Positions 44,103 to 56,165 of a stretch of DNA of 64,000 bases are shown here, piece by piece. A model generated the notes under the pieces. The model was not told the DNA's origin and did no database searches. It worked only from the letters and a program-made list of their open reading frames with translations. This DNA is from Zingiber officinale (lineage: Eukaryota; Streptophyta; Magnoliopsida; Zingiberales; Zingiberaceae), in contig NC_055987.1 in NCBI RefSeq assembly GCF_018446385.1, positions 12,051,705 through 12,115,704 on the forward strand, written 5' to 3'. Every line of letters starts with the position of its first letter. Within the stretch, counting starts at the first letter, position 1. Made by a program: the position numbers and the translations under genes.

Positions 44103-46596
44103 TCACCAATGCAACTGTTCTGTGTAGGCTTTATAGTATGTAAGGTCATGCTTGATTCCCCTTCTAGCAATCTCTTTTTCCTGCGGAAGTGTAAAAAATA
44201 TATTAGTCAGGCTACCCACAAATAAACTAAATGTCATATATTTACTAACAAATGACAAATCAAACACTTAAATACCATTTTAATGAAACAATTACTAGTT
44301 TATAGTTTCTTTGTAGTTGCATCTGTTGTGGCCTTTCTGATGACAATGACTACACTTTGACACACATGTTTCAACTTGAGATGATATCCTTTTAGTCCTC
44401 CTACGACCTGCCTGACTGCGCACATCAGGAACATTGATTACATTTCCTTCATCAAGTTTTGACTCGTTTATGTCAAAAGTTGGGATTAGATTAATAACAA
44501 CAATTCCAGTCTTGAAATACTTATCACAAAAAACATATAACGACAATGACCTTAACTCAATAGTAGTGCAAGCATGTTTGCATAGAAGCTTATTGATCTG
44601 CCAAGCTCAGCATGAACAATTCTTATCCATTAAATCAACAACAAAGGATTTTTCACCATCAACTACCTCAAATCTCCAATTACATAACTAATGCACTCTC
44701 AATTTTCAAAATTCAAGATATACTCTAGCAATAGTCTTCTCCTTTCTCGGATTTAATTCTCTAACCATTGCCAATGTTGATTCACGTCATCGGTACATTA
44801 CGTTCATGATCTTCATTCGTATGTGGTCAACCATAGCCATAATAGGGAGATAATGAGCTGATTTAACCCAATTATTTGTATGTTATTATTCATAACACCC
44901 CATCTATCACCAAGAAACAAAGTATTTACCCAACTTTGAGGATGAGATTGTACAATAAACCCTCTAGCAAGTGGCATGGAGTCGATGATATTATTTATAT
45001 GTTGTTCATTCTCTTGCAAAGATGGAGCATACGTAGTTTTCTTGAATATCGAAGACCAGTGCTTTTTGTTATGTTTGGATAACTTTGCAACACCTAGAAT
45101 GAGGCAACAAATGATTTCAGATTCAAAACATGTATTTGGATAAAAGTAAGTAATTATTTACCTACTTCACAAAACTATCCACTAAATACCTCAAATAATA
45201 GGAATGATGACTACCCACAAATAATTGTTCAACTGCCTTCATAATCTCAGGATGTCTATCAGAGAAAAAAGTAAACTCGTTGAATGAAATGCTTTGACAT
45301 GAAATTAGGACACTTCTCAAATGATAACAAAACCATTGTCAATTAGCATTATTATCCGCATCCAGTACAGAATAACCAATTATGAAAAGATCATCATTGA
45401 CATCCTTCGACACAGCAACTAGGATACAACTTTATACTTATTCTTTATATGAGTCCAATCTAAAAAAATCAACGACCTATAACCAGTAAGAAAATCAACT
45501 GCACATACATGGAAACAAATGAAGAACTGTTTGAATTTAGATGTTACGGGATCAATCTCGCACTCAGCAACATTGCCAGGATTTGTTTCTTGAATAGCAC
45601 GACAATACCATTTAGCCTATCGTAGCATCCCTTCTCTGGGCCATGAATATCATGCATCGCTAACTCCTTGTCTTTTCATACTTTGTCGTAGTCTAACTCT
45701 ATCCCATAATCTCTTTGCAAGTCTTTTTGAATTGTATAAGGGTGATAAGAGGGTTCTTCTCTCAATTTATCGTTCACCACATTAGCAACCCAAGTTGCAT
45801 CGGCTTTAGGATGCCCTCTACTTCGCAGATTGTTCTCACCACATGTATGTCGTAGGTTGCATTTTCATATATCAAATATACTATCTGCTTTATATTTTAA
45901 AGCATAAATTCTCCATCTACAACTCCTTTTCACTACAAATAGCAATCACCTTTTCGCACTCATTTTTTCTATAAACAAATGAACGTTTTGTAACAACAAC
46001 ATAATTTTTAACACATCTTTTAAAATTAGCAACATCCTTGAAATTTTTCCCTTAGCCATGGATGCAGTTAATCCAAGCATCTATAGTATTCGGCAACGGA
46101 GCCTGTTCGATCTCCTCATCACTCATTGACTGTGTCTGTTCCTCCCAATACTTACTAGTATGATACGATTAATAGTGTCAACTTAACTATATCATATGCA
46201 CTTGTGCTAGATGTAACATATAATATTATCAAAACTACAATATGAAGAGGGATATAATATATGTTACCTCCCCAAATTTAGGTTGTTGTCGATATATTCG
46301 TTTTTGTTCTCTACCCTCAAATCGATCATGCTCAGCTTCTACACATATAAAAATATATTATATTGAGCACATCATCATCGTCTTTCAAAGTCATACACAT
46401 CTTATGTTGCGGAGCTAGGTATTGCAAAATCATATATTCGGGAATAATCTCTGCATATTTTTTTTGCCAAGACTCACATATATATCTATTAAACTACAAC
46501 CACTGAAAATTAAAATCACAAACAACTGGTTCTTGCACTTACAACTATCCAAAAATGCAAGGTTGCAAGACCCACTTCCAGAGTTCCAGAATCCAT
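44103..46596 (-). pseudogene. MURA-like transposase of the MULE, decayed
   Basis: Minus-strand order: a possible first exon near 46596; the Mutator DNA-binding N-terminal part with NLRHTCGENNLRSRGHPKAD and IQKDLQRDYGIELDYD (about 45865-45680); then the DDE core with LIFLDWTHIKNKYK (first Asp, near 45465) and FTFFSDRHPEIMKAV (second Asp, near 45260); then the SWIM finger region (KLLCKHACTTIELRS near 44560) and a CCHC knuckle (CSHCHQKGHNRCNYK) ending about 44300. A last exon (KEIARRGIKHDLTYYK) may lie at 44103-44178. The G of the D-G-T-H motif is W, and a Trp codon near 45370 is TGA. This gene would supply the transposase; the copy is dead. Confidence 0.85.
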
Positions 46597-46942
46597 TTTA
46601 ACCTAATTCATAAAAACATAGCATTTGATTCAATCATATAAAAATTGGAAATCAAAACTTCATTCATATATAATTCAAGAATTATTTTCAAAGATTTCCA
46701 AATGATTTAAAAAAAATTATATTTAAGAACTAAATAATAAAAATTTATCATAAATTCATCTCTAAATAACACAACCTCACTCAAAAAATTAAACCCAAAA
46801 TCTTATTTTGTTTACAACCCCAATTTTATTCAACCTCATAAATTTTGAGCATCATACTACTTAAATTAGGTACAATATTCTGTTTATTGATAATCACTAT
46901 AAAATGTCTACATATCTCATCCTTTTCTTAAATTGAAGAAAA

Positions 46943-47138
46943 GGCGATGGTTAAGGCATGGGGTATTGCCACATGAGGTCTTGGGGTCGAAACTCGACGT
47001 GACCGAGCATAACCTCCCCCGTGTCTTGGCCATTTGCACTAATGGCTAGTAGTCACCCGTGATTTACCTCCTCCGTGTTGGCCTAGGGACGGGTTGACGG
47101 GGGCGCTGGGGGCGAGCGAATTCCCTTTTTGCCACTTG
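46943..47138 (+). mobile_element. tRNA-derived SINE
   Basis: Same family as 41795-42006. It has a box A-like GATGGTTAAGGCATGGG, a weak box B (GGGTCGAAACTC) and a body with GTGTTGGCCTAGGGACGGG. It is flanked by a 12 bp duplication AATTGAAGAAAA (46931-46942 and 47139-47150). Confidence 0.85.
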
Positions 47139-47287
47139 AATTGAAGAAAATGCAATACAAAAACATTCATAAATTTGTAATTCCAAAACAGAAATCAAAT
47201 TTTATTCAAATCTCAACCTCAAAAAATCGAAAATACTCATGAACTAAAACACCCATGACTTAAAACTTCTATTTTTCACACAAGAAT

Positions 47288-48471
47288 TGTTGGATATTAG
47301 GGCATTAAATGGACCAAAACGATTTTGAGGAAGGAAGCCATCAATTGTTGAAAGTCGTAATTGACTTCAAAATTGAAATCTACGATTCGTGTAGATAGAT
47401 TTAGACTATTAATTTGCTCAAAACCGATTAAGGGTGAATGAGAAATTAATGTTTAAAATCTGCCCAAAATAACATTTATTATTCATTAATAAAGTGCATG
47501 GGAGAATAGTCCCACATCGGAAATTCTCGATGTGTGTTCTCTACTTATTAATGAAGATGTATTAATGGAGTTAACACAAAAATAAAAGGACAGGTGCTCC
47601 CTTAGCCCAGGGCGAGCAGGTGCTCGCACCTGTGAGCCCGCCACCCGCCACGTGCGCACGTGCGCACGTGCGCAATGGGCGCTTTGTAGGCGCACTTTGC
47701 ACTTTGCACTTCGCATCGTCGCGAGGAGCTTAAATTTATGCTCCAGGTGACATTGTAGTGCCTACGTGGCACTCGGATGACGTGTCAGGCTCATACCTGA
47801 CGTGGCAGTACCTATGCGGCATCCTCGTGGACAAAGGGAGATGACTGGACAGTTGACTTAGGGAATGGATGGCTACCGTTGATCAACGTTGATCAAATAT
47901 GTATGATGGATCGCTTGTGATGCGATCTAGAGCGTTGGATCGCAAAGAGTAACGATCTAACGGCTTGGGATGAGACTTGATCTGAAGCATCGAATCAATG
48001 GATCCAGATCCGATGGCCGATGACAATAGGTGGGATCTGAGGGTCACAACTCCTCAGATCTGATGGATGAGATTGAAGTGGGCTTGGTGAAGGGTTACAA
48101 CCCTTCAGAATAGATGATCTAGATCGATCCAGCCCAAGGAACACATCCACTCACCCAAAGGACACTCAACCTCTTCTTTCAGTATAAATAGAACCCTCTA
48201 TATGATGGAATATTCACTCAATCCTCTCTTCTCTTCCTCAAGCATTCATCTTATCTTGTGCATTCAAGAGTCCAAGAAGTCTACTAGAAGGTTCGCTAGT
48301 CTCGGAAGTCGGAGTGCTACGATTCCGAGACGTTCGGCGTCGTTGTATCTTGGGAACGAATTGCAACAATCCGTTAAGCATCGTAGCGGAGCAATATCGT
48401 TTACGGAGATAGTGTTGAACACTAGCCTCGACGATCAGTTTGCATACTCCAGAAGCTACCCGGGGTTAATA
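47288..48471 (+). mobile_element. 5' LTR of the Tork-like element
   Basis: 1,184 bases ending GGTTAATA (the 3' copy ends GGTTAACA). It has three CACGTGCGCA-like units (47647-47675) that are mostly absent from the 3' LTR, and a TATA box at 48183-48190. Confidence 0.85.
48183..48190 (+). promoter_or_regulatory. TATA box of the Tork-like LTR
   Basis: TATAAATA after a TTCAG; the same context occurs in the 3' LTR at 55617-55624. Confidence 0.75.
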
Positions 48472-48500
48472 GTCGTAAACGATATTTCGTGCAAACTGAT

Positions 48501-51500
48501 ATGGCTACCAACGACATTCCGACGGTCGTACCGACCGTCGTTCCGACCGCCATTTCGACAACCATTCCGCACGGAGAAAAGCCGGAGAAATTCACCGGAA
48601 CCGACTTCAAAAGATGGCAGCAAAAGATGTTGTTTTATCTAACAACGCTAAACCTTGTACGGTTTTTGCACGAAGACATGCCAGCCGCTACGAAAGGTAG
48701 TAAGGCTGCTAGCGATGCGTGGTCTCACGGAGATTTTCTGTTCCGCAATTATATACTCAACGCCTTGGACAACACGTTATATAACGTATATTGTTCTCTG
48801 GAGACGGCGAAATCTTTGTGGGAATCCCTTGAGAAGAAATACAATACCGAAAATGCTGGATTGAAGAAATTCATCGTCGGTTGGTTTCTGGATTTCAAGA
48901 TGGTGGACTCAAAAAGCGTCTCATCTCAAGTCCAAGATATGCAATTAATACTGCATGATCTGGATGCCGAAGGCATGAAGCTGAACGAGACATTCGTAGT
49001 TGCTGCGGTAATTGAGAAGCTCCCTCCATCATGGAAGGATTTCAAGAATTACCTAAAGCACAAGCAAAAGGAGATAGGGTTGCAAGACCTGATCCTGAGG
49101 CTACGAATAGAGGAGGATAATCGAAAGTTATCCGACTCCAGAGGAACCAAGCGGACTATAGACGAAATGTCCAACCTGGTCGAGCCGAACGCTAAAAAGC
49201 CAAAGCAGTTCAAAAAGAAGGCTCAAGCAAAGAAGTTCAAAGGCTCCTGCTACAACTGTGGAAAGGCAGGACACTTGTCCAAGGACTGCAGACGCCCAAA
49301 GAAGCCAATCAAGGGGCCAAAGGATGCTGCGAATCATGTCGCAACCTCTCTTGAGGACTTGGATCTCACTACGGTTGTATTTGAAGCCAACTTGGTGGAT
49401 ACCAACCCGAAGCAGTGGTTCATTGATACTGGAGCAACTCGTCATATCTGTTCCGATAAGGCGATGTTCTCCAAGTATACTCCGATAAATTGCAGGAAAC
49501 TCTATATGGGTAATTCCACGACGTCGCCAATTGTTGGACTCGGAAAGGTTGTTCTGAAGATGACGTCTGGAAAGGAGCTAACACTCATTGATGTACTCCA
49601 TGTTCCCGACATCAGTAAGAACCTAGTTTCTGGAGCGGCATTGGTCAAGGCCGGATTTAGGCTAGTGTTCCAGTCAGACAACTTTGTACTTACGAAGAAT
49701 GGTGTCTTCGTAGGAAAGGGGTACCTAGAAAAGGGTCTATTCAAAATGGTTGTAATGCCTGTACTCCGAAATTTTGATGGTAATAAAATAAATGCTTCCA
49801 GCTATGTTGTTGAGTGTTTTAATTTATGGCATGATCGACTCGGATATGTGCATAATAATACTCTCAAACGTCTCTTCAAATTAAATTTATTACCAAACGT
49901 CAATGTTGACGGAACACACAAATGTGAAGTGTGCGTGGAAGCGAAAATGACGAAACTACCTTTTCATTCGGTGGAAAGGACAACAACTCCTCTAGAGTTA
50001 ATATATAGTGATCTATGTGACTTGAAATTTGTGCAAACTATAGGAGGTAAAAAATATTTCATTACTTTTATCGATGACTGCACAAAGTTCTGTTATGTCT
50101 TTCTTTTAAGAAGTAAAGATGAAGCCCTAGAGGTGTTCAGAACCTATAAAACAGAAGTTGAAAACCAACTTGACAAACGAATTAAAATAATTCGAAGCGA
50201 TAGAGGTGGAGAATATGGTGCACCGTTTGATGAATTTTGTACAGAATCTGGCATTATCCATCAAACAACGGCGCCTTACTCACCTCAATCAAACGGTGTT
50301 GCCGAACGTAAAAATCGGACACTAAAAGAAATGATGAATGCCTTGTTGATAAATGCAGGCTTACCTCAAAACTTGTGGGGGGAAGCAATATTATCGGCAA
50401 ATCACATTCTCAACAGAATCCCTCATAAGAAAATTGATAAAACTCCATATGAACTATGGAAAGGCCGCGAGCCATCGTACAAATACCTGAAAGTGTGGGG
50501 GTGCTTGGCAAAGGTCGAAGTACCTAAACCAAAGCAAGTAAAGATCGGACCTAAAACGTTCGATGCGGTATTTGTCGGATATTCCCATAATAGTAGTGTA
50601 TATCGTTTCCTAGTTCACAAATCAGACATTCCTGATATACATGTGGGAACAACCATAGAATCTCGGAATGCGATATTCTTTGAAAACGTATTCCCAAATA
50701 AAAAGGGAAATGTTGAAAGTGATAACAACGGAAGTTCAAACAAAAATGACGTTACCGAACTTAGCTGTTATAAAAGGACTATTGACGATCAAAGTGAAGA
50801 GCCACGTCGTAGTAAACGGGCTAGAGTTGAGAAATCGTTCGGGCCAGATTTCATGACTTTCATGTCAGAAATAGAACCAAGTGTTGGTGCAACCTTAGGT
50901 CAAGGTTGACATGGTTGACCAGACTCGAGTTGACTTGACTCGAGTTGTATTTTGATGTTTGACGAGTTATGTTTGACGTAAACAGAAAAGTTGTATCTTG
51001 ATGTTTTACAAGGATACAAGCTTGGGAGATTGTGGGTGCAACCCGTGGTCAAGGTTGACCTGGTTGACCCGAGGTGAGTTGACCTGACTCGGAAAAGTCC
51101 AAGCAGGGAGCTTGGCACAGGAAAAGTCTAAGCAGGGAGCTTGGCATGGGAAAAGTCCAAGCAGGGAGTTTGGCATGGTGAAAAGTCCAAGCAGGGAGCT
51201 TGGCACGGGAAAAGTCCAAGTATGGAGACTTGGCACGGAGAAGTCCAAGTATGGAAGCTTGGCACATGAGAAGTCGGAGGGCTCGTGAGTTGCTCCTTCC
51301 ACGTGGTCGAGAGGGCTCGGGAGCTCGTCGACCGGATGGAAGTCGAGAGGGCTCGGTAGCTCATTCTCGGACCGGATGTGGAAAGTCCCGGTGAGTGAAG
51401 CTGTGGGAAACTCACGGTGAGTGAAGCCAAGCAAGGAAAGTCCCGTGAGTGGAGCCAGGTTGTGAGAAAACCCTAGTGAGTGAAGCTAGGTGAAAGTCCT

Positions 51501-54315
51501 AGTGAGTGAAGCCGCAAGCATTGGAAAGTCCCGTGAGTGAAGCCAGGCGGTTGGAAAGTCCTCGTGAGTGAAGCGATTGAAATCTGGTGAGTGAAGCGGT
51601 GAAAATCCTAGTAAGTGAAGCTAGGTGAAAGTCCGTGAGTGAAGCGGCAGGAAAATCCAGATTGATCAAGGGTGATCGGACATCCGGTGTTGAGAATGTC
51701 AAGCAGGTCAAGGGAGTGACCGGATACTTGCACGAAGAGAAAAGTCCAAGTGGGTCAAAGGGATTGACCGGACACTTGGTGGGGAGTCTTAGCAGTCAAG
51801 GGAGTGACCGGATGCTAAGCATGATGTACCAACAGTCAAGGTTGACCGGATGTTGGTTTGGAAGGCTTGGAACTTGGTTTGGGCAAAAACCAAGCTCGAT
51901 CGATCGATGGATCGATCCATACATTTTTTCATATCGGCGGTGACCAATCGTAACCAAACAAGAAATCTCATGTTAGATTCGATCTGCAGACCGATCAGAA
52001 ACACGATTAGAAGGCAAGAAGGAAGGGACATGCTTGATCGGTCCCGTGACCGATCAGGGTCTCGACCGATCGGACATAGCTCGATCGGTCCAAGCCTTAG
52101 CTTGATGATCCCCTCAAGACCGATCGGATGGCGGTGTGGACCGATCGGTTGGAGCTGATCGGTCCGGAACTATCTTGGCTCACAACGGTCTTCGCCTTCT
52201 TCGCTGCTTCCTTTCTTCTTCGCAGTGGATGAGTTATAAAGGAGATCGAGGGCTACTGATTCGCTTTTTCTTCCTCCTCGAAGACTGTTCTTGTGAAAGT
52301 TGTGCTCTTGAGCTTTGCTGAGCTCCGAAGCTTCGTGTGAGCTTCTTCGACTGAGTTGCTTGTTAGCATTCGTTCGTGAAGTTGGTGCTTCATCCGGGAC
52401 TTCAGTCGACGAGAAGGCAAGCGAGTATTTGTACATTCATTGTGTATTTTGTTCTTGCTCTTCTTTGTATTTTCATATTGTTATTGCAAGCTATTGTGGT
52501 GAGGTTTCTCCACCCACAAGGAGTATTTATTAGCCGGTTCTCCAGGGACTCATCCACCGACGGATTGATAGGGTTCGTCCACCTTACGGGCACGCCGAGG
52601 AGTAGGAGTATCACCTCCAAACCTCATTACATCCATCAAGTTTGAGGTTTGTCTTCTTCCTTTTCGTTTCTACGGTTTCATTTCCGCTGCGCTAACGTCA
52701 ACTTGTAGAAAGAAACGAAGATTTGGGGTCGGCTATTCACACCCCCCCTCTCTAGCCGAGTACGACGATCCTAACACCAAGAACATTAAGTGAAGCTCTC
52801 TCTAAACTCGATGCTCCAATGTGGAAAGAAGCTGTCAATAGTGAAATTGAGTCTATCATGAATAATCATACTTGGGAATTAGTAGACCTTCCTTCTGGTA
52901 ATAAACCATTAGGTTGTAAGTGGATACTAAAACGTAAGTATAAAGCTGATGGATCAATTGACAAGTATAAGGCCAGACTTGTAGCCAAGAGGTATAAGCA
53001 AGAGGAAGGCCTTAATTACTTCGATACATACTCACCGGTGACAAGGATTACGTCCATACGAGTGCTAATAGTCATTGCAGCACTGTATGACCTTGAAATA
53101 CATCAAATGGATGTTAAGACTGCGTTCTTAAATGGTGAGTTGGAAGAAGAAATTTATATGGAGTAACCCGAAGGGTTCATGGCTCCTGGAAATGAGAAAA
53201 AGGTGTGTCGACTTATTAAGTCGTTGTACGGATTTAAGCAAGCGCCTAAACAATGGCACGAAAAATTTGACAAAGTAATACTGTCAAACGAATTCAGAAT
53301 AAATGAATGTGACAAATGTATTTATGTCAAAAACACACCTAAAGGCTATGTAATTGTCTGTCTATACGTAGACGACATGCTAATAATGGGCAGTAATCAT
53401 GATGTAATCATGACTACAAAGAAAATGTTGACCAGAAATTTTGATATGAAAGATATGTGTCAAGCAGATGTTATATTGGGAATTAAAATTCTCACGACAT
53501 CAGAAGGGATAGTTTTAACACAATCCCATTATGTAGAATCTGTATTGAAAAAATTCAATGCGTACGATCTCTCTACAGTGAAAACACCTATGGATCTAAG
53601 TCAACACTTAGCGAAAAACCATGGTGAGACCATATCGCAGTTGGAATATTCTCGAATAATAGGCAGTTTGATGTATCTCACAAACTACACACGTCCAGAT
53701 ATTGCCTGTACGGTCAACAAACTGAGTCATTTTACGAGTAATCCAAACGACACCCATTGGAAAGCATTGATGTGAGTTCTCAGATATTTGAAATATACTA
53801 TGAACTATAAATTACATTATGGAAAATATCCCGCTGTGTTGGAAGGATATTGTGATGCTAATTGGATATCAGATACAAAAGATTCCAAATCCACTAGTGG
53901 ATATGTATTCACGATCGGTGGGGGAGCAGTATCTTGGAAATCCACTAAGCAGACTTGCATTGCTCGGTCAACTATGGAATCCGAGTTTATAGCACTAGAC
54001 AAAGCAGCTGAGGAAGCTGAATGGCTGCGGAATTTCTTAGAAGATATTCTTAGCTGGGTGAAACATGTGCCTGCCGTACTAATCCACTGTGATAGTCAAT
54101 CGGCGATTGGAATGGCACAGAGTAATATGTATAATGGGAAGTCACGACATATACGTCGTAGACATAATACCATTAGGCAGTTGATCTCGAATGGAGTGAT
54201 TGCAATCGACTATGTTAAGTCCAAAGATAATTTGGCAGATCCTCTAACGAAGGGGTTGAGTCGAGATCAAGTATACTGCTCATCAAGAGGAATGGGATTA
54301 AAAATCTACAACTGA
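48501..54315 (+). pseudogene. Tork-like Gag-Pol polyprotein, interrupted by a solo LTR and two stops
   Basis: The ATG at 48501 starts a UBN2-type gag with a CCHC knuckle ([14 protein letters not shown], about residue 249). Then come a protease site FIDTGAT (about 309), the pre-integrase zinc region (WHDRLGYVH, about 442), and an integrase core with Asp near 503, SDRGGEYG near 567 and [11 protein letters not shown] near 600. At 50881 the frame meets a solo LTR. Beyond the duplicated CCAAG the RT continues in the same frame (the 1,895 + 5 bases removed keep register), with FLNGELEEEIYME, YVDDM near 53365, and RNase H to 54315. Nonsense codons are TAA 53164-53166 and TGA 53773-53775. Catalytic residues of all four enzymes are otherwise visible. 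Confidence 0.9.
50882..52776 (+). mobile_element. Solo LTR of the 1.7-1.9 kb family inside the Tork-like polyprotein
   Basis: It starts TGTTGGTGCAACC, ends GATCCTAACA, and is flanked by a perfect CCAAG duplication (50877-50881 and 52777-52781). It has repeated TCCAAGCAGGGAGCTTGGCA modules (51095-51260), GTGAGTGAAGC modules (51390-51640), a GATCGGTC/GACCGATC palindrome cluster (51895-52170) and a TATA box TATAAAGG (52235-52242). There is no internal gene. Confidence 0.95.
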
Positions 54316-54835
54316 AAACGACTGTAGCGGTAACCCAACCTTGTTGACTGGAGATCCCAAGATCTTGGTTCAATGGGACAACGAAGTTACTGAAGTTGTG
54401 GTCCAGCATATTAGATAGTTTATCTCTATCCCAATCCTAGGATGAATTTGTACTGTCCTACCTCATGTAGTGAGGTTAAGCTTATGCTTTTAGTGACTTC
54501 TATACCTGATAGAAGTGTCACCTATGTGAGTGTGAAGACAGGCCGCTTCAATGAAACACTCATGAATCCAAGATGGTATCCATGGCCGAAACGGAACCAA
54601 CCATGAGAACCTAAAGTAGGTGAGATAGATCTCTGTGTGGGTGTTATTGTCTAAGTATACACCAACAGCTGAGCAGTTCAAGACATCACGTTCACTGCGC
54701 AGCCTAGTATACTCGATAGCATTTCACTACGGAAGGTTCAAAGCCACAAGCTACCTCTCCCGATGCAGTGACTTATCGATTGGACTCTTGTAAAGTGTCA
54801 GCATGCATACACGCATTGCATTAATTTCCATTCAT
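54316..54835 (+). other. 3' untranslated segment of the Tork-like element
   Basis: Non-coding between the polyprotein stop and the polypurine tract. Confidence 0.6.
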
Positions 54836-54843
54836 GTGGGGGA
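54836..54843 (+). other. Polypurine tract of the Tork-like element
   Basis: GTGGGGGA immediately before the 3' LTR. Confidence 0.75.
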
Positions 54844-54844
54844 T

Positions 54845-55857
54845 TGTTGGATATTGGGGCCTTAAATGGACCAAAATGATTTTGAGGAAAGAAGCCATCA
54901 ATTGTTGAAAGTCGTAATTGACTTCAAAATTGAAATCTACGATTTGTGTAGATAGATTTAGACTATTAATTTGCTCAAAATCGATTAAGGGTGAATGAGA
55001 AATTAATGTTTAAAGTCGGCCCAAAATAACATTTATTATTCATTAATAAAGTGCATGGGAGAATAGTCCCACAATGTGTGTTCTCTACTTATTAATGAAG
55101 ATGTATTAATGGAGTTAACACAAAATTAAAAGGACAGGTTGCTCGCACCTGTGAGCCCGCCACCCGCCACGCGCGCAATGGGTAGGCGTACGCATCGTCG
55201 CGAGGAGCTTAAATTTATGCTCCGGTGACATTGCAGTGCTAACGTGGCACTCGGATGACGAGTGCCTATGCGGCATCCTCGTGGACAAAGGGAGATGACC
55301 GGCAGGTGACTTAGGAATGGATGGCTACCGTTAATCAACGTTGATCAAATAGGTATGATGGATCGCATGCGATCTAGAGCGTTGGATCGCAAAGAGTAAC
55401 GATCTGAGACTTGATCTGAAACATCGAATCAATGAATCCAGATCCGATGGTCGATGACAATAGGCAGGATCTGAGGGTCACAACTCCTCAGATCTGATGG
55501 ATGAGATTGAAGTGGGCTTGGTGAAGGGTTACAACCCTTCAGAATGGATGATCTAGATCGATCCAGCCCAAGGAACACATCCACTCACCCAAAAGACACT
55601 CAACCTCTTCTTTCAGTATAAATAGAACCCTCCAGATGATGGAATATTCACTCAATCCTCTCTTCTCTTCCTCAAGCATTTATCTCATCTTGTGCATTCA
55701 AGAGTCCAAGAAGTCTACTAGAAGGTTCGCTGGTCTCGGAAACGAATTGCAACAATCCGTTAAGCACCGTAACGGAGCAATATCGTTTACGAAGATAGTG
55801 TTGAACACTAGCCTCGACGATCAGTTTGCATACTCCAGAAGCTACCCGGGGTTAACA
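54845..55857 (+). mobile_element. 3' LTR of the Tork-like element
   Basis: 1,013 bases, starting TGTTGGATATTGGGGCC and ending GGTTAACA. It is about 170 bases shorter than the 5' LTR because of several small deletions. Confidence 0.9.
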
Positions 55858-55862
55858 AGAAT

Positions 55863-56165
55863 AGCAAATTAGTTGAAATCTATAGTAGAAAATTATAACT
55901 TACTAATGATTCTTGGGTAGAAGGTGAAAGTAGGGTTTTACCGGTTCTCCAATTTCTACCTTCAAAGTCGATGGAGATGCTTTAGGGTCGAAGAAAGGGG
56001 AGGTCAGGTCGTCGCCGATGGTTTGGAGGGGAAGTTGGGGATTGCATTGCTAATGGTTTGGAGTTGCGAAGCCTCGAAGTAAAAGGAGGGAGTGTGTCGG
56101 TAGTTGGAAGAAAAATAAATAATATTTGAGGGTTTTAATTTAATACGAGAGTAAATTGATAATTT
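55863..56165 (-). repeat. Right terminal inverted repeat of the large MULE
   Basis: The reverse complement aligns with 8354-8675; see the MULE entry. The outer limit is approximate. Confidence 0.65.

Larger units (their letters stand above)
47288..55857 (+). mobile_element. Nearly complete Tork-like Ty1/copia element with an inserted solo LTR
   Basis: LTRs at 47288-48471 and 54845-55857 start TGTTGGATATT. A perfect duplication AGAAT flanks it (47283-47287 and 55858-55862). Between them is one gag-pol reading frame from 48501 to 54315, interrupted at 50881 by a solo LTR and by two nonsense codons. A polypurine tract is at 54836-54843. A normal initiator-tRNA primer site is not seen after the 5' LTR, where the gag ATG follows only 29 bases later. 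It is the least decayed autonomous-type element in the window. The Tork clade is inferred from domain appearance. Confidence 0.9.
8354..56165. mobile_element. Large Mutator-like element (MULE) split by three nested retrotransposon stacks
   Basis: Bases 8354-8675 and the reverse complement of about 55863-56165 align as terminal inverted repeats, for example CCAAACCATCGGCGAC in both, followed by similar CATCTATCGAC/CATCTCCATCGAC and AATCATCAGTAAGT/AATCATTAGTAAGT segments. Between them, after subtracting the insertions at 9906-25002, 28916-41772 and 47288-55862, remain about 10-11 kb. These hold an Ulp1-like protease gene (+), an RNase H1 N-terminal-domain gene (+) and a MURA transposase (-). 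MULEs carrying Ulp1-like genes are known in plants. Exact termini and the expected 9 bp target duplication could not be fixed by eye. All three genes carry stops, so the element is inactive. Confidence 0.7.

Noticed and set aside
47640..47675. CACGTGCGCA repeats as a transcription-factor site array
   Set aside because: The repeats are almost absent from the 3' LTR, so simple slippage is more likely than function.
51006..51434. Minus-strand frames of 72-142 codons
   Set aside because: Products of the TCCAAGCAGGGAGCTTGG modules in the solo LTR; low-complexity repeats without homology.
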